Assembly (NCBI RefSeq): GCF_016405885.1
Contig: NZ_JAEKGC010000004.1
Span: forward strand, 1 to 64,000
Direction of reading: 5' to 3'
Origin: Arthrobacter sp. MSA 4-2
Lineage (GTDB): Bacteria > Actinomycetota > Actinomycetes > Actinomycetales > Micrococcaceae
DNA: 64,000 bases
The position numbers and the translations under genes were made by a program. Below the pieces are notes generated by a model, which saw only the letters and a program-made list of their open reading frames with translations, was not told the origin of the DNA and searched no databases. Below, piece after piece: positions 8,490 to 17,563 of this stretch (positions are counted from its first letter, which is position 1; every line of letters begins with the position of its first letter).

Positions 8490-8978
8490 TCAGCGCATGT
8501 TGACGAACTGCAGGTCCGCTTCGTCGAAGTTCTTCAGCAGGGCCATGGTGGCCTGCAGGTCATCACGTGACTTGGAGCTGACCCGCAGCTCGTCGCCCTG
8601 GATCTGGGATTTGACGCCCTTGGGTGCCTCGTCGCGGATCAGCTTGTTGATTTTTTTGGCGATGTCCTGGGCAATGCCCTCCTTGATGGAGGTCTCAAGC
8701 CGGAATTCCTTCCCGGAGGGGTAGGGCTCTCCGGTGTCCAGGGACTTGAGGGAGATGCCGCGCTTGATCATCTTTGACTGCAGGACGTCGAGGACAGCGA
8801 GCACGCGCTCCTCCGAGTTCGCCTTCATGAGGATCTTTTCGCCGCTGAAGTCGACCTCCGCGCCTACACCCTTGAAGTCGTACCGCTGGGCGATCTCCTT
8901 CTGGGCCTGGTTCAGGGCGTTGGCCACCTCCTGCTTGTCCACTTTGCTTACGACGTCGAACGTGGATTCGCTAGCCAC
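8490..8978 (-). CDS. yajQ: YajQ-family nucleotide-binding protein
   Basis: The 162-residue product matches the YajQ family over its full length: 'FDVVSKVDKQEV' at the start, 'QRYDFKGV' near residue 31, 'GKEFRLETSIKEGIAQDIAKK' in the middle and 'SSKSRDDLQATMALLK' near the end. It begins at GTG with a strong GGAGG site eight bases upstream. Family members bind nucleotides or RNA, and some proteobacterial ones bind cyclic di-GMP; which applies here is unknown. It is a single gene on the minus strand, convergent with the lipoprotein phosphatase gene and next to tRNA-Tyr. Confidence 0.93.
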   Translation of the reverse strand: MASESTFDVVSKVDKQEVANALNQAQKEIAQRYDFKGVGAEVDFSGEKILMKANSEERVLAVLDVLQSKMIKRGISLKSLDTGEPYPSGKEFRLETSIKEGIAQDIAKKINKLIRDEAPKGVKSQIQGDELRVSSKSRDDLQATMALLKNFDEADLQFVNMR

Positions 8979-9214
8979 TGTGCCTCCTTAGATGTTGGAT
9001 TCTTTCCTGCTTCCAGCCTACTGGCTTGTGGGCGGCGGCGCCCGGCCGGCGTCGTGCCGCCCCGGCCGGCTCATCGAGGACGCAGAACCGGCGCCCTCGG
9101 CCCGGTTTGGGCGGTTTCGTCTGCGTTGTGGATGCCGATTCGATTCTGGGGCCGATGTTCTGTAAAGTTGTCTTGCCCGCGCTTGCTGCGGGTTGTCTTC
9201 ATCTGGAGACGTTC

Positions 9215-9296
9215 GGCAGATTACCCGAGCGGCCAAAGGGGGCTGACTGTAAATCAGCTGGCACAGCCTACGGGGGTTCGAATCCCTCATCTGCCA
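9215..9296 (+). tRNA. tRNA-Tyr (GTA anticodon)
   Basis: The acceptor arms GGCAGAT (9215-9221) and ATCTGCC (9289-9295) pair perfectly. The anticodon loop reads CTGTAAA with GTA, and there is an extra arm of the length expected for a bacterial class II tRNA-Tyr. The T arm contains GGTTCGAATCC. CCA is not encoded. A strong terminator follows nine bases later, so the tRNA is the last or only gene of its transcript. No integrase or att duplication is seen near it. Confidence 0.95.
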
Positions 9297-9304
9297 CAGC
9301 AAGG

Positions 9305-9348
9305 AAAGGCCCGCTCCACCCGGCAAGCACGGGATGGAGCGGGCCTTT
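9305..9348 (+). terminator. Intrinsic terminator after tRNA-Tyr
   Basis: The arms AAAGGCCCGCTCCA (9305-9318) and TGGAGCGGGCCTTT (9335-9348) pair perfectly over 14 bases with a 16-base loop, and the right arm ends in three T. This ends the tRNA-Tyr transcript. Confidence 0.88.
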
Positions 9349-9540
9349 CGCATGTCCGGTCCAGATAGCCGCGGCAGCGGCGCGGAGGCTTCCTCTGCGC
9401 CGGTCCGGTCGGTGGACGCGCCGTTCCGTGCCGGTCGTTTCGCGCCGGGGGATAAGCACATGGGAAGATAGGCCGCAACGGGAGCACGTCGTCATGCAGG
9501 ACGCGGAGCATCACCCTGCAAGACGACGAAAGGATTCCCC

Positions 9541-11688
9541 GTGAGGGACGACCTTCTGGACCCCCCTGCCGTACCGGCGAGCACACCCGCAACATTCTCC
9601 CCAACCGGTACACCACGGCGGCGCCGCGGCCGCCGCCGCGCCACCGGTGGACGCCACTTCGCCGCCCCGCCGACGAGCCGTCGGACACCGGGCGTCCGGC
9701 AGGGATTCCGCCCCGAGGTGCAGGGTCTGCGCGCCCTGGCAGTCCTCATGGTGGTCACCTACCACATCTGGTTTGACCGGGTGTCGGGCGGCGTCGACAT
9801 CTTCCTGCTGATCTCGGCGTTCCTGATGACCCTCACCTTCGTGCGGAAGGCTGAGGCAGGCACCCCGTTCGGCCTGATTCGGCACTGGCTTCACCTGTTC
9901 AAGCGCCTGCTGCCCGCCGTCGCTGTCGTTCTGCTGGGAACCCTCGGCGCCGCGTTGGTGCTGCTTCCGCGGGCCCAGTGGACCCTCGTGCTTGAACATT
10001 CCTGGGCGTCGTTGTTCTACTTCCAGAACTGGCTGCTGGCCGCCGAGTCCGTTGACTACTACGCGGATACCAGCGTCGCCAGCCCGCTCCAGCATTTCTG
10101 GTCCCTTTCCATCCAGGGCCAGGTCTTCGTGCTGTGGCCGCTGCTCTTCCTCGGCGCGTCTCTGGCAGCGAAGGCTCTTCGCCTGCGGTTCAGGACCGTG
10201 ACCGCGGTGCTGTTCGGCGTCGTCTTTGCGGTGTCGCTCGCCTTCTCCATCTATGAAACCAACACCAACCAGGCCTATGCGTACTTCGATACGCGGGCCC
10301 GGCTGTGGGAGTTCGCCCTCGGCACCCTGCTGGCGCTGGCGCTGCCCTACCTGAGGCTCCCCAGGATTCTCGCTGTCGCCGCGGGCTGGCTGGGACTGGC
10401 CGGGATGCTCAGCGCCGGGTACGTGCTTGACGTCGAAGGGGAGTTCCCGGGCTTCGTCGCGCTGTGGCCGCTGCTGTCGGCGGCGCTGGTCATTTCGGCC
10501 GGCCAGACCGGCAGCCGGCTGGGCGCCGACCGGCTGCTCTCCTGGGGGCCGCTGGTGAAGATGGGCGATCTTTCCTACGCGCTCTACCTGTGGCACTGGC
10601 CCATCCTGGTCATTTACCTGGTGTTTCGAGGGCGCGACGCCGTCGGGCCGGTCGGCGGCACCGGAATCATTGTGCTTTCCCTGATGCTCGCCTATGTCAC
10701 GACGCGCTTCGTGGAACGGCCCCTGCGGAACCTTCCCAAGGTGGAGGCGAGCCGGGTGCGGACCCTGGTGGTGATCGCGGCCTGCCTAGGCCTCGTCGCG
10801 GTGCCGGTGGGCGCCGTACAGCAGGTCATGCGCGTGCAGGCGGCGAACCTGATCGCCGAGGCCGACACCCAAAACCCCGGCGCGTACTCCCTGATGGCCG
10901 GGTTCGTCGACCGTTCAACGGGGGACTCTCCGCCCATTCCGGATCTGGGCAGCCTGAAGGGGGAGTGGGGAGCGCTCGCCGGCGAGTGCGAAGGGGAGCA
11001 TGCTCCCGACGGCGACGCGAACGTGATCCGGGTGTGCGCCTTCAAGCCCGCCGTCGGCACACCGAGCAAGGAAATCCTGGTGATCGGGGACTCCCACGTC
11101 GAGCAGTGGGTGGAGCCCCTCGAGCTCCTGGCGGAACGCCACAACTACCAGCTGACCACCCTGCTTCTCGGCGGGTGCAATTACGGCACGGCCAGCGAGA
11201 CCCGGTCCGCCGGGTGCAACAGCTTCAACGAGGCCGCCACGGCCTACGCTCTGAAGGTGAAGCCGGACGCCGTGCTCACCATGGCGACGCGGTCGGACAA
11301 GAAGACCAGCGCCGAGCGCGCCGTCGCGGGCCTGCCCGAGGCGGCTGCCGTCCTGGGGGAGGCCGGCATCCGTGTCGTCGCACTCCGCGACAACCCCCGG
11401 TTCACCTTCAACATGATCCGCTGCGTCGAGGAGCACGGCGCGGAATCCGACAAGTGCACCTTCCCGCTCAGCGAGAAACTCGCGGCAACCCCGCCCGTGC
11501 CGCCCGCGGAGGCCTCCAACGGAGCGCTTCGGTTCGTCGATATGACCGACCTGATCTGCCCCGACGGCACCTGCAGTCCGGTCGTCGGCAACGTCTACGT
11601 CTATCTTGACGACAACCATCTGACCACTACCTATACGAAGACGACGCTGCCGGAGTTCGAGAAGCGGTTCCACGACGCCCTGCGCTGA
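9541..11688 (+). CDS. Membrane O-acyltransferase (acyltransferase 3) with C-terminal SGNH domain
   Basis: This 715-residue OafA/OafB-type protein has an Arg-rich cytosolic start (24-49), then the family signature 'FRPEVQGLRALAV' (57-69) with the catalytic-type His75, about ten or eleven membrane helices, and a C-terminal extracytoplasmic SGNH-like domain beginning after residue 420. The SGNH block I is GDSHVEQW near residues 516-523. GTG at 9541 is preceded by GAAAGGA. Such enzymes move acetyl or other acyl groups across the membrane onto surface glycans or peptidoglycan, with the SGNH domain completing the transfer. It is a single gene beside two surface-polysaccharide loci, so those glycans are plausible substrates. 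Confidence 0.9.
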   Translation: MRDDLLDPPAVPASTPATFSPTGTPRRRRGRRRATGGRHFAAPPTSRRTPGVRQGFRPEVQGLRALAVLMVVTYHIWFDRVSGGVDIFLLISAFLMTLTFVRKAEAGTPFGLIRHWLHLFKRLLPAVAVVLLGTLGAALVLLPRAQWTLVLEHSWASLFYFQNWLLAAESVDYYADTSVASPLQHFWSLSIQGQVFVLWPLLFLGASLAAKALRLRFRTVTAVLFGVVFAVSLAFSIYETNTNQAYAYFDTRARLWEFALGTLLALALPYLRLPRILAVAAGWLGLAGMLSAGYVLDVEGEFPGFVALWPLLSAALVISAGQTGSRLGADRLLSWGPLVKMGDLSYALYLWHWPILVIYLVFRGRDAVGPVGGTGIIVLSLMLAYVTTRFVERPLRNLPKVEASRVRTLVVIAACLGLVAVPVGAVQQVMRVQAANLIAEADTQNPGAYSLMAGFVDRSTGDSPPIPDLGSLKGEWGALAGECEGEHAPDGDANVIRVCAFKPAVGTPSKEILVIGDSHVEQWVEPLELLAERHNYQLTTLLLGGCNYGTASETRSAGCNSFNEAATAYALKVKPDAVLTMATRSDKKTSAERAVAGLPEAAAVLGEAGIRVVALRDNPRFTFNMIRCVEEHGAESDKCTFPLSEKLAATPPVPPAEASNGALRFVDMTDLICPDGTCSPVVGNVYVYLDDNHLTTTYTKTTLPEFEKRFHDALR

Positions 11689-11751
11689 CGCGCAGGCCAG
11701 GTTTTTTGCCGGCTCACCTACCGCAACATCCGCGCGGTCCTTGGTAAGACC

Positions 11752-13263
11752 TCAAGGTCGTTTACGCGGGACCAGGGCACCAAGAGCCTGCCGTGCGCGC
11801 AGCACATCCGCGTCGGTGATGACCCGCAACAGCCGCGCGACGATGAGGTACACGAGGAAGCCGACTCCGATAGCCAGCGCTCCGGCGAAGGGCGGCACCA
11901 GCCGGGCTGTGAGGAGTGCAGGCAGCATCGCGCCCAATGCCAGCGCCTGCCGGAGCGGCCCGGACAACGTGAATCCCTTTCGGGGCTGCAACCTCAGGTA
12001 GGCGTGAGCCAACAGGCCGGTGGCCACCCAGGTGCCGATTCCGAACGCTACTGCAGCTCCGGTCGCTCCGGCCGTCGGCACGAGGAGGACCAGGAACGCC
12101 ACCTCGGTCACCGCGGCCAGAGTAACCCGGACGGCAACGACCCGGGGGGCGCCGAGCGCCACAAGCGCTTGGAGGAGCATTTCGGCAAGCAGGAGACCAA
12201 CGGTGCCAACCGCGAGGATGCGGACGAGCGATGAAGCATCGCCATAACGGGCCGGGAAGGCGATCGCCAGTATCGGCTCTGGAGCAACAAGCAGCGCGAG
12301 CTGGATAGGTATGAGGCTCAGAGGGATCCATCGCGCCGCGGCGAGGAACCAGGCATGAGAATCATGGCCGGGGCCGTGCTGCGCGATGTAGGGAAAAACT
12401 ACACTGGACAACGCTATCCCGACGAAAAAGATGGCGCGGGCGAAGATGCTGGCGACCTGGTACTCCGCCACGGCAGCGTTGCCTCCTGGCCCCAGAGCCG
12501 ACAGCATCAGTAGGTCCACTGTCATCACCACGCCCAGGGCGATTGTGCCGAGGCCGATCGGGATGGAGGGGCGGAACGTCGCGAACGGGGCCAACGGGCC
12601 CCGCCCCGGGAGCCGTCTCGCCAGTATGACGAATCCACCCGCCGCCGCAGTCAGGGAACCGAGAAGGTACGCCAGCGCGACCCCCGGCATTCCCAGGCCC
12701 AAGACTCCGCCCAACGTCACCCCCACCCCAAATCGAATTGCCGTGTCAGCCGACTGCACGAACCCCATACCGCCGAACAGGCGGCTGCCCTGAAACGCGC
12801 CAAGGAACACCATGTTGATGGCGATCAGCGGGATCGTGCAGGCGACCAGCCCGAGCACGACCGGCCCTGCGTTCGGCAGTGGTGCTCCCGCGACTCCCTG
12901 TGCCACGAGCAGGCCGACCAACAGGGCCACGCCGATGAGCGCGTTGCCCACAAGCGCGGACCGGAACGTGGCGACGCTCCCACCCGGGCGTTCGAGCCCG
13001 GCCTGAGCTATCCGACGGGCGAGTACCGGGGGAAGGGCCGCGCTGAGGATGAACGAGCTCAACGTGATAACTGTCTGCAGGACGCTTACACGTCCGAACT
13101 CTTCTGCAGTAAGGAACCATGCAAGCAGGACGCCGAGGCCGTAGTTGCACACTGCGGTGAAGATGTAGCGCAGGACGAGGATGGCACCACCGGCGGCGGC
13201 AGTTGCCGGCTGGCGCAGGCCCTCAATTGCCGAGGTAAGCCGATAGCGCCGCGACTTGGTCAC
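11752..13263 (-). CDS. Polysaccharide flippase-like membrane protein (Wzx type)
   Basis: The 503-residue, GTG-started protein has about fourteen hydrophobic helices in the pattern of the MATE/MVF flippase superfamily. 'YGLGVLLAWFLTAEEFGRVSVLQ' is the typical first-bundle motif of Wzx-like proteins (a G/A-rich turn and an aromatic, then 'E.G'). The second bundle begins around residue 225. It lies on the minus strand 157 bases downstream of an acyltransferase gene of the CelD/BcsL type and is probably expressed with it. It shares little obvious sequence with the flippase at 2554-3840, so the locus has two different flippases and probably exports two different lipid-linked products. Confidence 0.78.
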   Translation of the reverse strand: MTKSRRYRLTSAIEGLRQPATAAAGGAILVLRYIFTAVCNYGLGVLLAWFLTAEEFGRVSVLQTVITLSSFILSAALPPVLARRIAQAGLERPGGSVATFRSALVGNALIGVALLVGLLVAQGVAGAPLPNAGPVVLGLVACTIPLIAINMVFLGAFQGSRLFGGMGFVQSADTAIRFGVGVTLGGVLGLGMPGVALAYLLGSLTAAAGGFVILARRLPGRGPLAPFATFRPSIPIGLGTIALGVVMTVDLLMLSALGPGGNAAVAEYQVASIFARAIFFVGIALSSVVFPYIAQHGPGHDSHAWFLAAARWIPLSLIPIQLALLVAPEPILAIAFPARYGDASSLVRILAVGTVGLLLAEMLLQALVALGAPRVVAVRVTLAAVTEVAFLVLLVPTAGATGAAVAFGIGTWVATGLLAHAYLRLQPRKGFTLSGPLRQALALGAMLPALLTARLVPPFAGALAIGVGFLVYLIVARLLRVITDADVLRARQALGALVPRKRP

Positions 13264-13420
13264 GGGTCCCCTCTCGAACGTTAGAAGCGGTTGCAGCGGC
13301 GGCGCAGATCAGTCCAACACCTGCGGCCACCGAGTCCTCCCGCGGTACGCTTCGCACTCGGGGCGCGCTCGTCCCGCTGGTCGGTAACGGTGCCGGGAAA
13401 CTTCGTAATTCGGAAAATGC

Positions 13421-14536
13421 CTACCGGACCAGCCTCGCCGACCTCGCCAGCCGTGTCACGCGGGTTCTCGTGGACGCCGAGAGGTGCTTCCGCGCCTGGG
13501 CCCGCAAACGATCGGTTGCGACGGTCTGCATCCAGGCCGCCGACCCGATCAGGCCGCTTGAGAAAACCGAAATTTTCAGTTGCGCATGCACGCCCGTTGC
13601 AAACTCCTGCTTATGTGGTTCGTCCTCGCCGAGTGTTTCCACCGTGCGTAGATGAGGCTGCGCGGAGGCGTATGCCAGGACTTCTTCAGACATTAAGAAG
13701 CCCGGCCCGTATTGCCGTAGCCGTTCATCGTACGAGGCCTTCAGCGAGTACACGACACCCGACTGTTCGAGTGTCAGTTTGAAAGCGATCGGCTTCCCGT
13801 CCAGCCTCAGGAAATGCAGCCTGAGCAGTCCCTGGTCTGCCGCCCATGCTGCGAGCTCCTGGTAGAACTGTGCCGTAGAGGGCCGGGACAGAATGGCTGT
13901 TCCTTCGCTTCCCTTCCACCCTGCCGCTTCCAGGGCGAGTGCTTGATGAAGCAGATCGTGCAGATCTTCCTTCCCGTCGTGAACTGTCGACGAGAGTTCG
14001 CCGAGCTCCGCCAATTTACGGCGACTGTGTGCCATTCCCTTGCGGCGGGATCGCCCCAGCACCTCGGTCCGGACCGTCTCCCAGCTCTGGGTGACGTCGG
14101 TGTACACGGAACGCCGGATGACATCCCTCGTTACCCGGCAGCCCTGCTCTCCGGCGGCTGCAACGAAGGCCTCCTCCGGTGCGCCCACCGGCATAAACCG
14201 CAGATCCACCCGTGAGGCGCTCTCAAGCAGCAGCGGTACGAGGGCCCGGATTGCGGCGTCGTCGGTGGACAGCAGTTCGAATCCGGGAGTTTCAGCGTTC
14301 ACCGGGGCACGAAACCCCAGTCGCGTGTCCATCAGGGGGAGGAGGGCAACCAGTTCGCCCGCCCGTCGCGCGGTCAGTACCTGCAGGGGCTGCCCCGGCC
14401 AGAAGGCCCCCATCCAGGCGCGGAACCAGCCAGGGCGCAGATAAGGCGCCGTGCCACGCGACAGGGCGAAGCTGTCCCATTCCCGCTCTAAGGAATCCTC
14501 AAGCGGCTGCAAAGTGCAGAGGTGCTCAGCTGACAT
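13421..14536 (-). CDS. CelD/BcsL-type GNAT acyltransferase (FemAB-like)
   Basis: The 371-residue protein shows the two-lobed FemAB/BioF2-like pattern. It begins 'WDSFALSRGTAPYLRPGWFRAW' and has 'SRRKGMAHSRRKLAELGE' near residue 160 and the acyl-CoA-type lobe 'LHFLRLDGKPIAFKLTLE' near residue 240, then 'YDERLRQYGPGFLMSEEV' near residue 270. These are hallmarks of the CelD/BcsL acetyltransferase family linked to cellulose and exopolysaccharide production. It probably N- or O-acylates a sugar or adds an amino acid to an envelope precursor. It is upstream of the second flippase gene on the same strand. The C-terminus is Arg-rich and may bind membrane or nucleic acid. Confidence 0.75.
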   Translation of the reverse strand: MSAEHLCTLQPLEDSLEREWDSFALSRGTAPYLRPGWFRAWMGAFWPGQPLQVLTARRAGELVALLPLMDTRLGFRAPVNAETPGFELLSTDDAAIRALVPLLLESASRVDLRFMPVGAPEEAFVAAAGEQGCRVTRDVIRRSVYTDVTQSWETVRTEVLGRSRRKGMAHSRRKLAELGELSSTVHDGKEDLHDLLHQALALEAAGWKGSEGTAILSRPSTAQFYQELAAWAADQGLLRLHFLRLDGKPIAFKLTLEQSGVVYSLKASYDERLRQYGPGFLMSEEVLAYASAQPHLRTVETLGEDEPHKQEFATGVHAQLKISVFSSGLIGSAAWMQTVATDRLRAQARKHLSASTRTRVTRLARSARLVR

Positions 14537-14754
14537 TGATCAACCCGTCTGACTCAATAGCTCCGCGTCGCAGGGCAGGATCCTCACTATTCCGCATGGG
14601 CGATCCCATTGTCGAGAGAAAAGGAGGATCGACGTGGACTGCGAAAGCAAAGTTTTCCCGCAGTTTTCACCCACCGGCGCCCTACAGTCCGGCATGGGAT
14701 GGGATGCTTGTTCGAGTGCCTGTTGGAGGCACGTCTGTCTTTCAGGAATTGAGC

Positions 14755-15429
14755 ATGAACATCAAGTCCGGGTTCCTGGCGCTGCTCGCCGCGGGCCTTC
14801 TCGTCACCGCGGCCGCGCCGGCCTCCGCCGCGCCTGCCGCCGCGTCCGCCGCATCGGCCGACGTCACCACGCTTCAGGAGGCAGCCCGGGCTCTTCCCGC
14901 GGCAGCAGAAGACAATCTCGGCTTCGACCGCGACCGCTATTTCGGCCACTGGGTCGACGCCGACGGCGATTGCCAGGACACCCGCGCCGAGGTGCTGGTC
15001 CAGGAGAGCAAGGGTTCGCCCAACTACACCTCGGCCCGGCGCTGCACGGTGGCGAACAGCCGGTGGGTGACCGGTTTCGATAACCGGACCCATAAGTCGG
15101 CCACCACCGTCCAGATCGACCACACGGTTCCGGCCCATGAAGCCTGGGGGTCGGGCGCACGCTCATGGACGCAGGACCGCCGGATCGCCTTCTACAACGA
15201 CCTGGGCTATCCGGGCTCGCTCAACGCCCAGCCGGGAACCCTGACCAAGGCCAAGCAAACGTCAGGCCCCGAGGGATGGGTTCCTCCGTCGAACCGCTGC
15301 ACCTACATCGCGCAGTGGATCACCGTGAAGACGCGCTGGGGCCTGACAGTCGACAGCACCGAGAAGGCCGCACTCGTCCGGTACGCCGACGCGTGCCCGC
15401 CGTCCAGGCTCAGCATCATCAAGATCTGA
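14755..15429 (+). CDS. Exported HNH-family nuclease (GmrSD C-terminal/DUF1524 type)
   Basis: The frame is open further upstream, but the ATG at 14755 (AGGAA seven bases before) opens a clean Sec signal peptide: K4, a hydrophobic core, and an Ala-rich AxA cleavage region near residue 25. The mature domain has 'DCQDTRAEVLVQES' and the HNH-like centre 'DHTVPAHEAW' (from residue 122), followed by 'LNAQPGTLTKAKQTSGP' with the Asn and Lys typical of this family, and two cysteines near 'DC' and 'RC' that could form a disulfide. Length is 224 residues. It is probably a secreted or wall-associated DNase used for nutrient scavenging or competition. No immunity gene is recognised beside it. Confidence 0.85.
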   Translation: MNIKSGFLALLAAGLLVTAAAPASAAPAAASAASADVTTLQEAARALPAAAEDNLGFDRDRYFGHWVDADGDCQDTRAEVLVQESKGSPNYTSARRCTVANSRWVTGFDNRTHKSATTVQIDHTVPAHEAWGSGARSWTQDRRIAFYNDLGYPGSLNAQPGTLTKAKQTSGPEGWVPPSNRCTYIAQWITVKTRWGLTVDSTEKAALVRYADACPPSRLSIIKI

Positions 15430-15525
15430 CCGCAGGCACTGCGCTGGCGGGTGTCCCCGGCCCTCCCCTTCGGGGGTGGCAAAGAGTATTCTGAGCGCCA
15501 AGGTCGCTGAAGCGGGAGGGCTGGC

Positions 15526-16932
15526 ATGCGGGCTTCCAGGGAGAGCGGGCTCGATGGAGCTGCCCGCCGTACCGTCGTCGTGCTTATTATTGCGCTGATG
15601 TGCCTGGTCGGGGTGAGCCCGGCCCGCGCCGCCCCGGTGTCCGACCCGAACAACTACTGGGTACTCGTCAACAAGACCCGCCCGCTGAACCCGCTGAGGT
15701 ACGTTCCTCCGGACCGGGTCAACTGGGCCGGCACGGGCCACTGGATGCGGCGGGACGTCGCCTCGGCCGTCACCCAGCTCTTCAGCGGCGCCCGCTCTGC
15801 GGGTCACTCGCTCGGCGTCGTCAGCGCCTACCGCTCGTACGACGAGCAGGCGGCCCTGTACGACCACTACGTGCGGACCTACGGCCAGGCCGAGGCCGAC
15901 CGGATTTCCGCCAAACCCGGCCACAGCGAACACCAGACCGGCCTCGCCGTCGACGTCGGCAACACCGCCGGGCAGTGCGAGCTCGCCGGCTGCTTCGGAG
16001 ACACCCCCGGCGGCCGCTGGGTGGCGGCCAACGCCCACCGGTACGGCTTCATCGTCCGGTACCCGAAGGGCTACACGCACATCACGGGCTACACCTATGA
16101 ACCCTGGCATCTGCGCTATGTCGGCGTGCCGTTGGCGACCGACATGAAGAACCGCGGCATCCCGACGATGGAGCAGTACTTCTCGGTGCCGGCGAACCCC
16201 TCCGTCCGCAGCGCCGCGGACGTTGCTGCCGCCGATTCCGCCGGGACGCACTGGAACTATCCGGGAAACCTACGGGGAGGATTGGCGCCCCGCACCAGGA
16301 TCGGCTCGGGCTGGACCGGGCTGAAGTCCGGGTTCGTCGCCGACTGGAACTCCGACGGCGTCAATGACCTGGTGGGTCAGTGGAAGACGGGAAGGCTGAC
16401 GGTCTACCTCGGCCGCGCTTCCGGTGGATTCCTCAGCCCCATGACGGTTGGAAACGCGGGATGGCAATCGATGACCATCACCGTGGGCAAATGGCACAAC
16501 GGGCATCGGTATCCAGGGGTGGTCGGTTACGACTCGGCCGGTACGTTGTTCTACTACCCGAATCCCACAGGTGCCGCCCTCGGGGCGCGGCAGGCGGTCG
16601 GGAGCGGCTGGCAGGGCCTGAAGCTGACGATGGCCGACTTCGACCATGACCGGCGGGAGGACATGCTGGTCACGCGGGCCTCCGGAGCGCTGATCCTGTA
16701 CCGCTCCAACGGCGCCGGCCGGTTCGTCTCCGAGCCGCGCCGCCAGGTCGACTCGGGTTGGAACGCCATCGTGCAGTCGCACGCCTCCGCCGGCTTCGAC
16801 GGCGCCGGAACCCGCGGGCTGATCGCCAAGGCGGCCGACGGACGGTTGGTCTACTACGGACTCGGAACCAATAAGTTCTTGGGCAGCAGGCAGGTCGGGT
16901 CCGGGTGGGGTCCCCTCAGCGTCTTCCGCTGA
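15526..16932 (+). CDS. Secreted D-Ala-D-Ala carboxypeptidase (VanY/LAS family) with VCBS/FG-GAP repeats
   Basis: The 468-residue protein starts at an ATG with GGGAGGG upstream and has a signal peptide ending near 'ARAAP' (33-37). The peptidase domain (about 40-210) carries the zinc motif HSEHQTGLAVD (133-143) and the later His in 'EPWHLRY'. These are the LAS metallopeptidase ligands that cleave the D-Ala-D-Ala end of peptidoglycan stems. The C-terminal half has at least four degenerate units of about 50 residues with 'GSGW' and 'ADWNSDGVNDL'/'ADFDHDRREDM' calcium-binding-like motifs, typical of VCBS/FG-GAP beta-propellers that bind wall glycans. It lies 96 bases after the nuclease gene on the same strand. 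Confidence 0.9.
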   Translation: MRASRESGLDGAARRTVVVLIIALMCLVGVSPARAAPVSDPNNYWVLVNKTRPLNPLRYVPPDRVNWAGTGHWMRRDVASAVTQLFSGARSAGHSLGVVSAYRSYDEQAALYDHYVRTYGQAEADRISAKPGHSEHQTGLAVDVGNTAGQCELAGCFGDTPGGRWVAANAHRYGFIVRYPKGYTHITGYTYEPWHLRYVGVPLATDMKNRGIPTMEQYFSVPANPSVRSAADVAAADSAGTHWNYPGNLRGGLAPRTRIGSGWTGLKSGFVADWNSDGVNDLVGQWKTGRLTVYLGRASGGFLSPMTVGNAGWQSMTITVGKWHNGHRYPGVVGYDSAGTLFYYPNPTGAALGARQAVGSGWQGLKLTMADFDHDRREDMLVTRASGALILYRSNGAGRFVSEPRRQVDSGWNAIVQSHASAGFDGAGTRGLIAKAADGRLVYYGLGTNKFLGSRQVGSGWGPLSVFR

Positions 16933-17108
16933 CGCAGCCGCGGGCCCGGGGATGCCCGGGCACGTAGCGGGCGTGCGGGACTTTTCGGAAGGGCACGGGA
17001 TTCTACGGGAGAGTAACCCGCAAATCCAGAAGAATGAGCTCAATGCGCCGCCGATGCCGCTGATCTAGATTCAAGGGGACAGCGTCCATCTGCGAACGGA
17101 GCACCACG

Positions 17109-17492
17109 ATGAAAAACAAGCTTGTTTTCGCCTCGGGCATGGCCGCCGGGTATGTTTTGGGCACGCGGGCCGGCCGGGAGAGCTACGAGAAGATCCGGAC
17201 CAAGGCCAATGAGCTGTGGAACAACCCCAAGATCCAGAGCACCGTTTCGAGCGCCACCGACACCGTCAAGGATAAGGCCCCCGCCGTCCAGGGGAAGCTA
17301 ACCAGCGTTCTGAAGAAGCGGGGCAACGGCTCGAAATCCAAGGCCGCAGGCTACGACGGCACCCCGGTCGCCGTCGTGCCGCCGCCCGTGACCAATGGAG
17401 GCCTCGCCGGAACCGGCCTCGACGACCCCACCATGGTCGACCCGATTCCGACCCTTGCCGACGACCCCAATTCGCGTCCGCCGCTGAGCTGA
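17109..17492 (+). CDS. YtxH-like small membrane-associated protein
   Basis: The 127-residue protein begins 'MKNKLVFASGMAAGYVLGTRAGRE', a short glycine-zipper helix followed at once by 'RESYEKI' and an amphipathic helix with Lys/Glu periodicity to about residue 75. This is the YtxH arrangement. The C-terminal 50 residues are Pro/Gly-rich and probably disordered. Members are membrane-associated and stress-linked in firmicutes, but their action is not defined. It is a single gene, closed by a strong terminator 20 bases downstream. Confidence 0.7.
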   Translation: MKNKLVFASGMAAGYVLGTRAGRESYEKIRTKANELWNNPKIQSTVSSATDTVKDKAPAVQGKLTSVLKKRGNGSKSKAAGYDGTPVAVVPPPVTNGGLAGTGLDDPTMVDPIPTLADDPNSRPPLS

Positions 17493-17512
17493 TCCGGGGC
17501 ACCGTGCAACAC

Positions 17513-17553
17513 GGGTCCGGCGGGCACATTGGGTGCCCGCCGGGCCCGTTTTA
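17513..17553 (+). terminator. Intrinsic terminator after the YtxH-like gene
   Basis: The arms GGGTCCGGCGGGCAC (17513-17527) and GTGCCCGCCGGGCCC (17533-17547) pair over 15 bases with one G-T and a five-base loop, followed by GTTTTAG. It stands between convergent genes and may work in both directions. Confidence 0.9.
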
Positions 17554-17563
17554 GTGTGCCGTT

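Noticed and set aside
9215-9296. tRNA-Tyr as an integration site of a mobile element
   Set aside because: No integrase, no duplicated tRNA end and no change in composition were found nearby.
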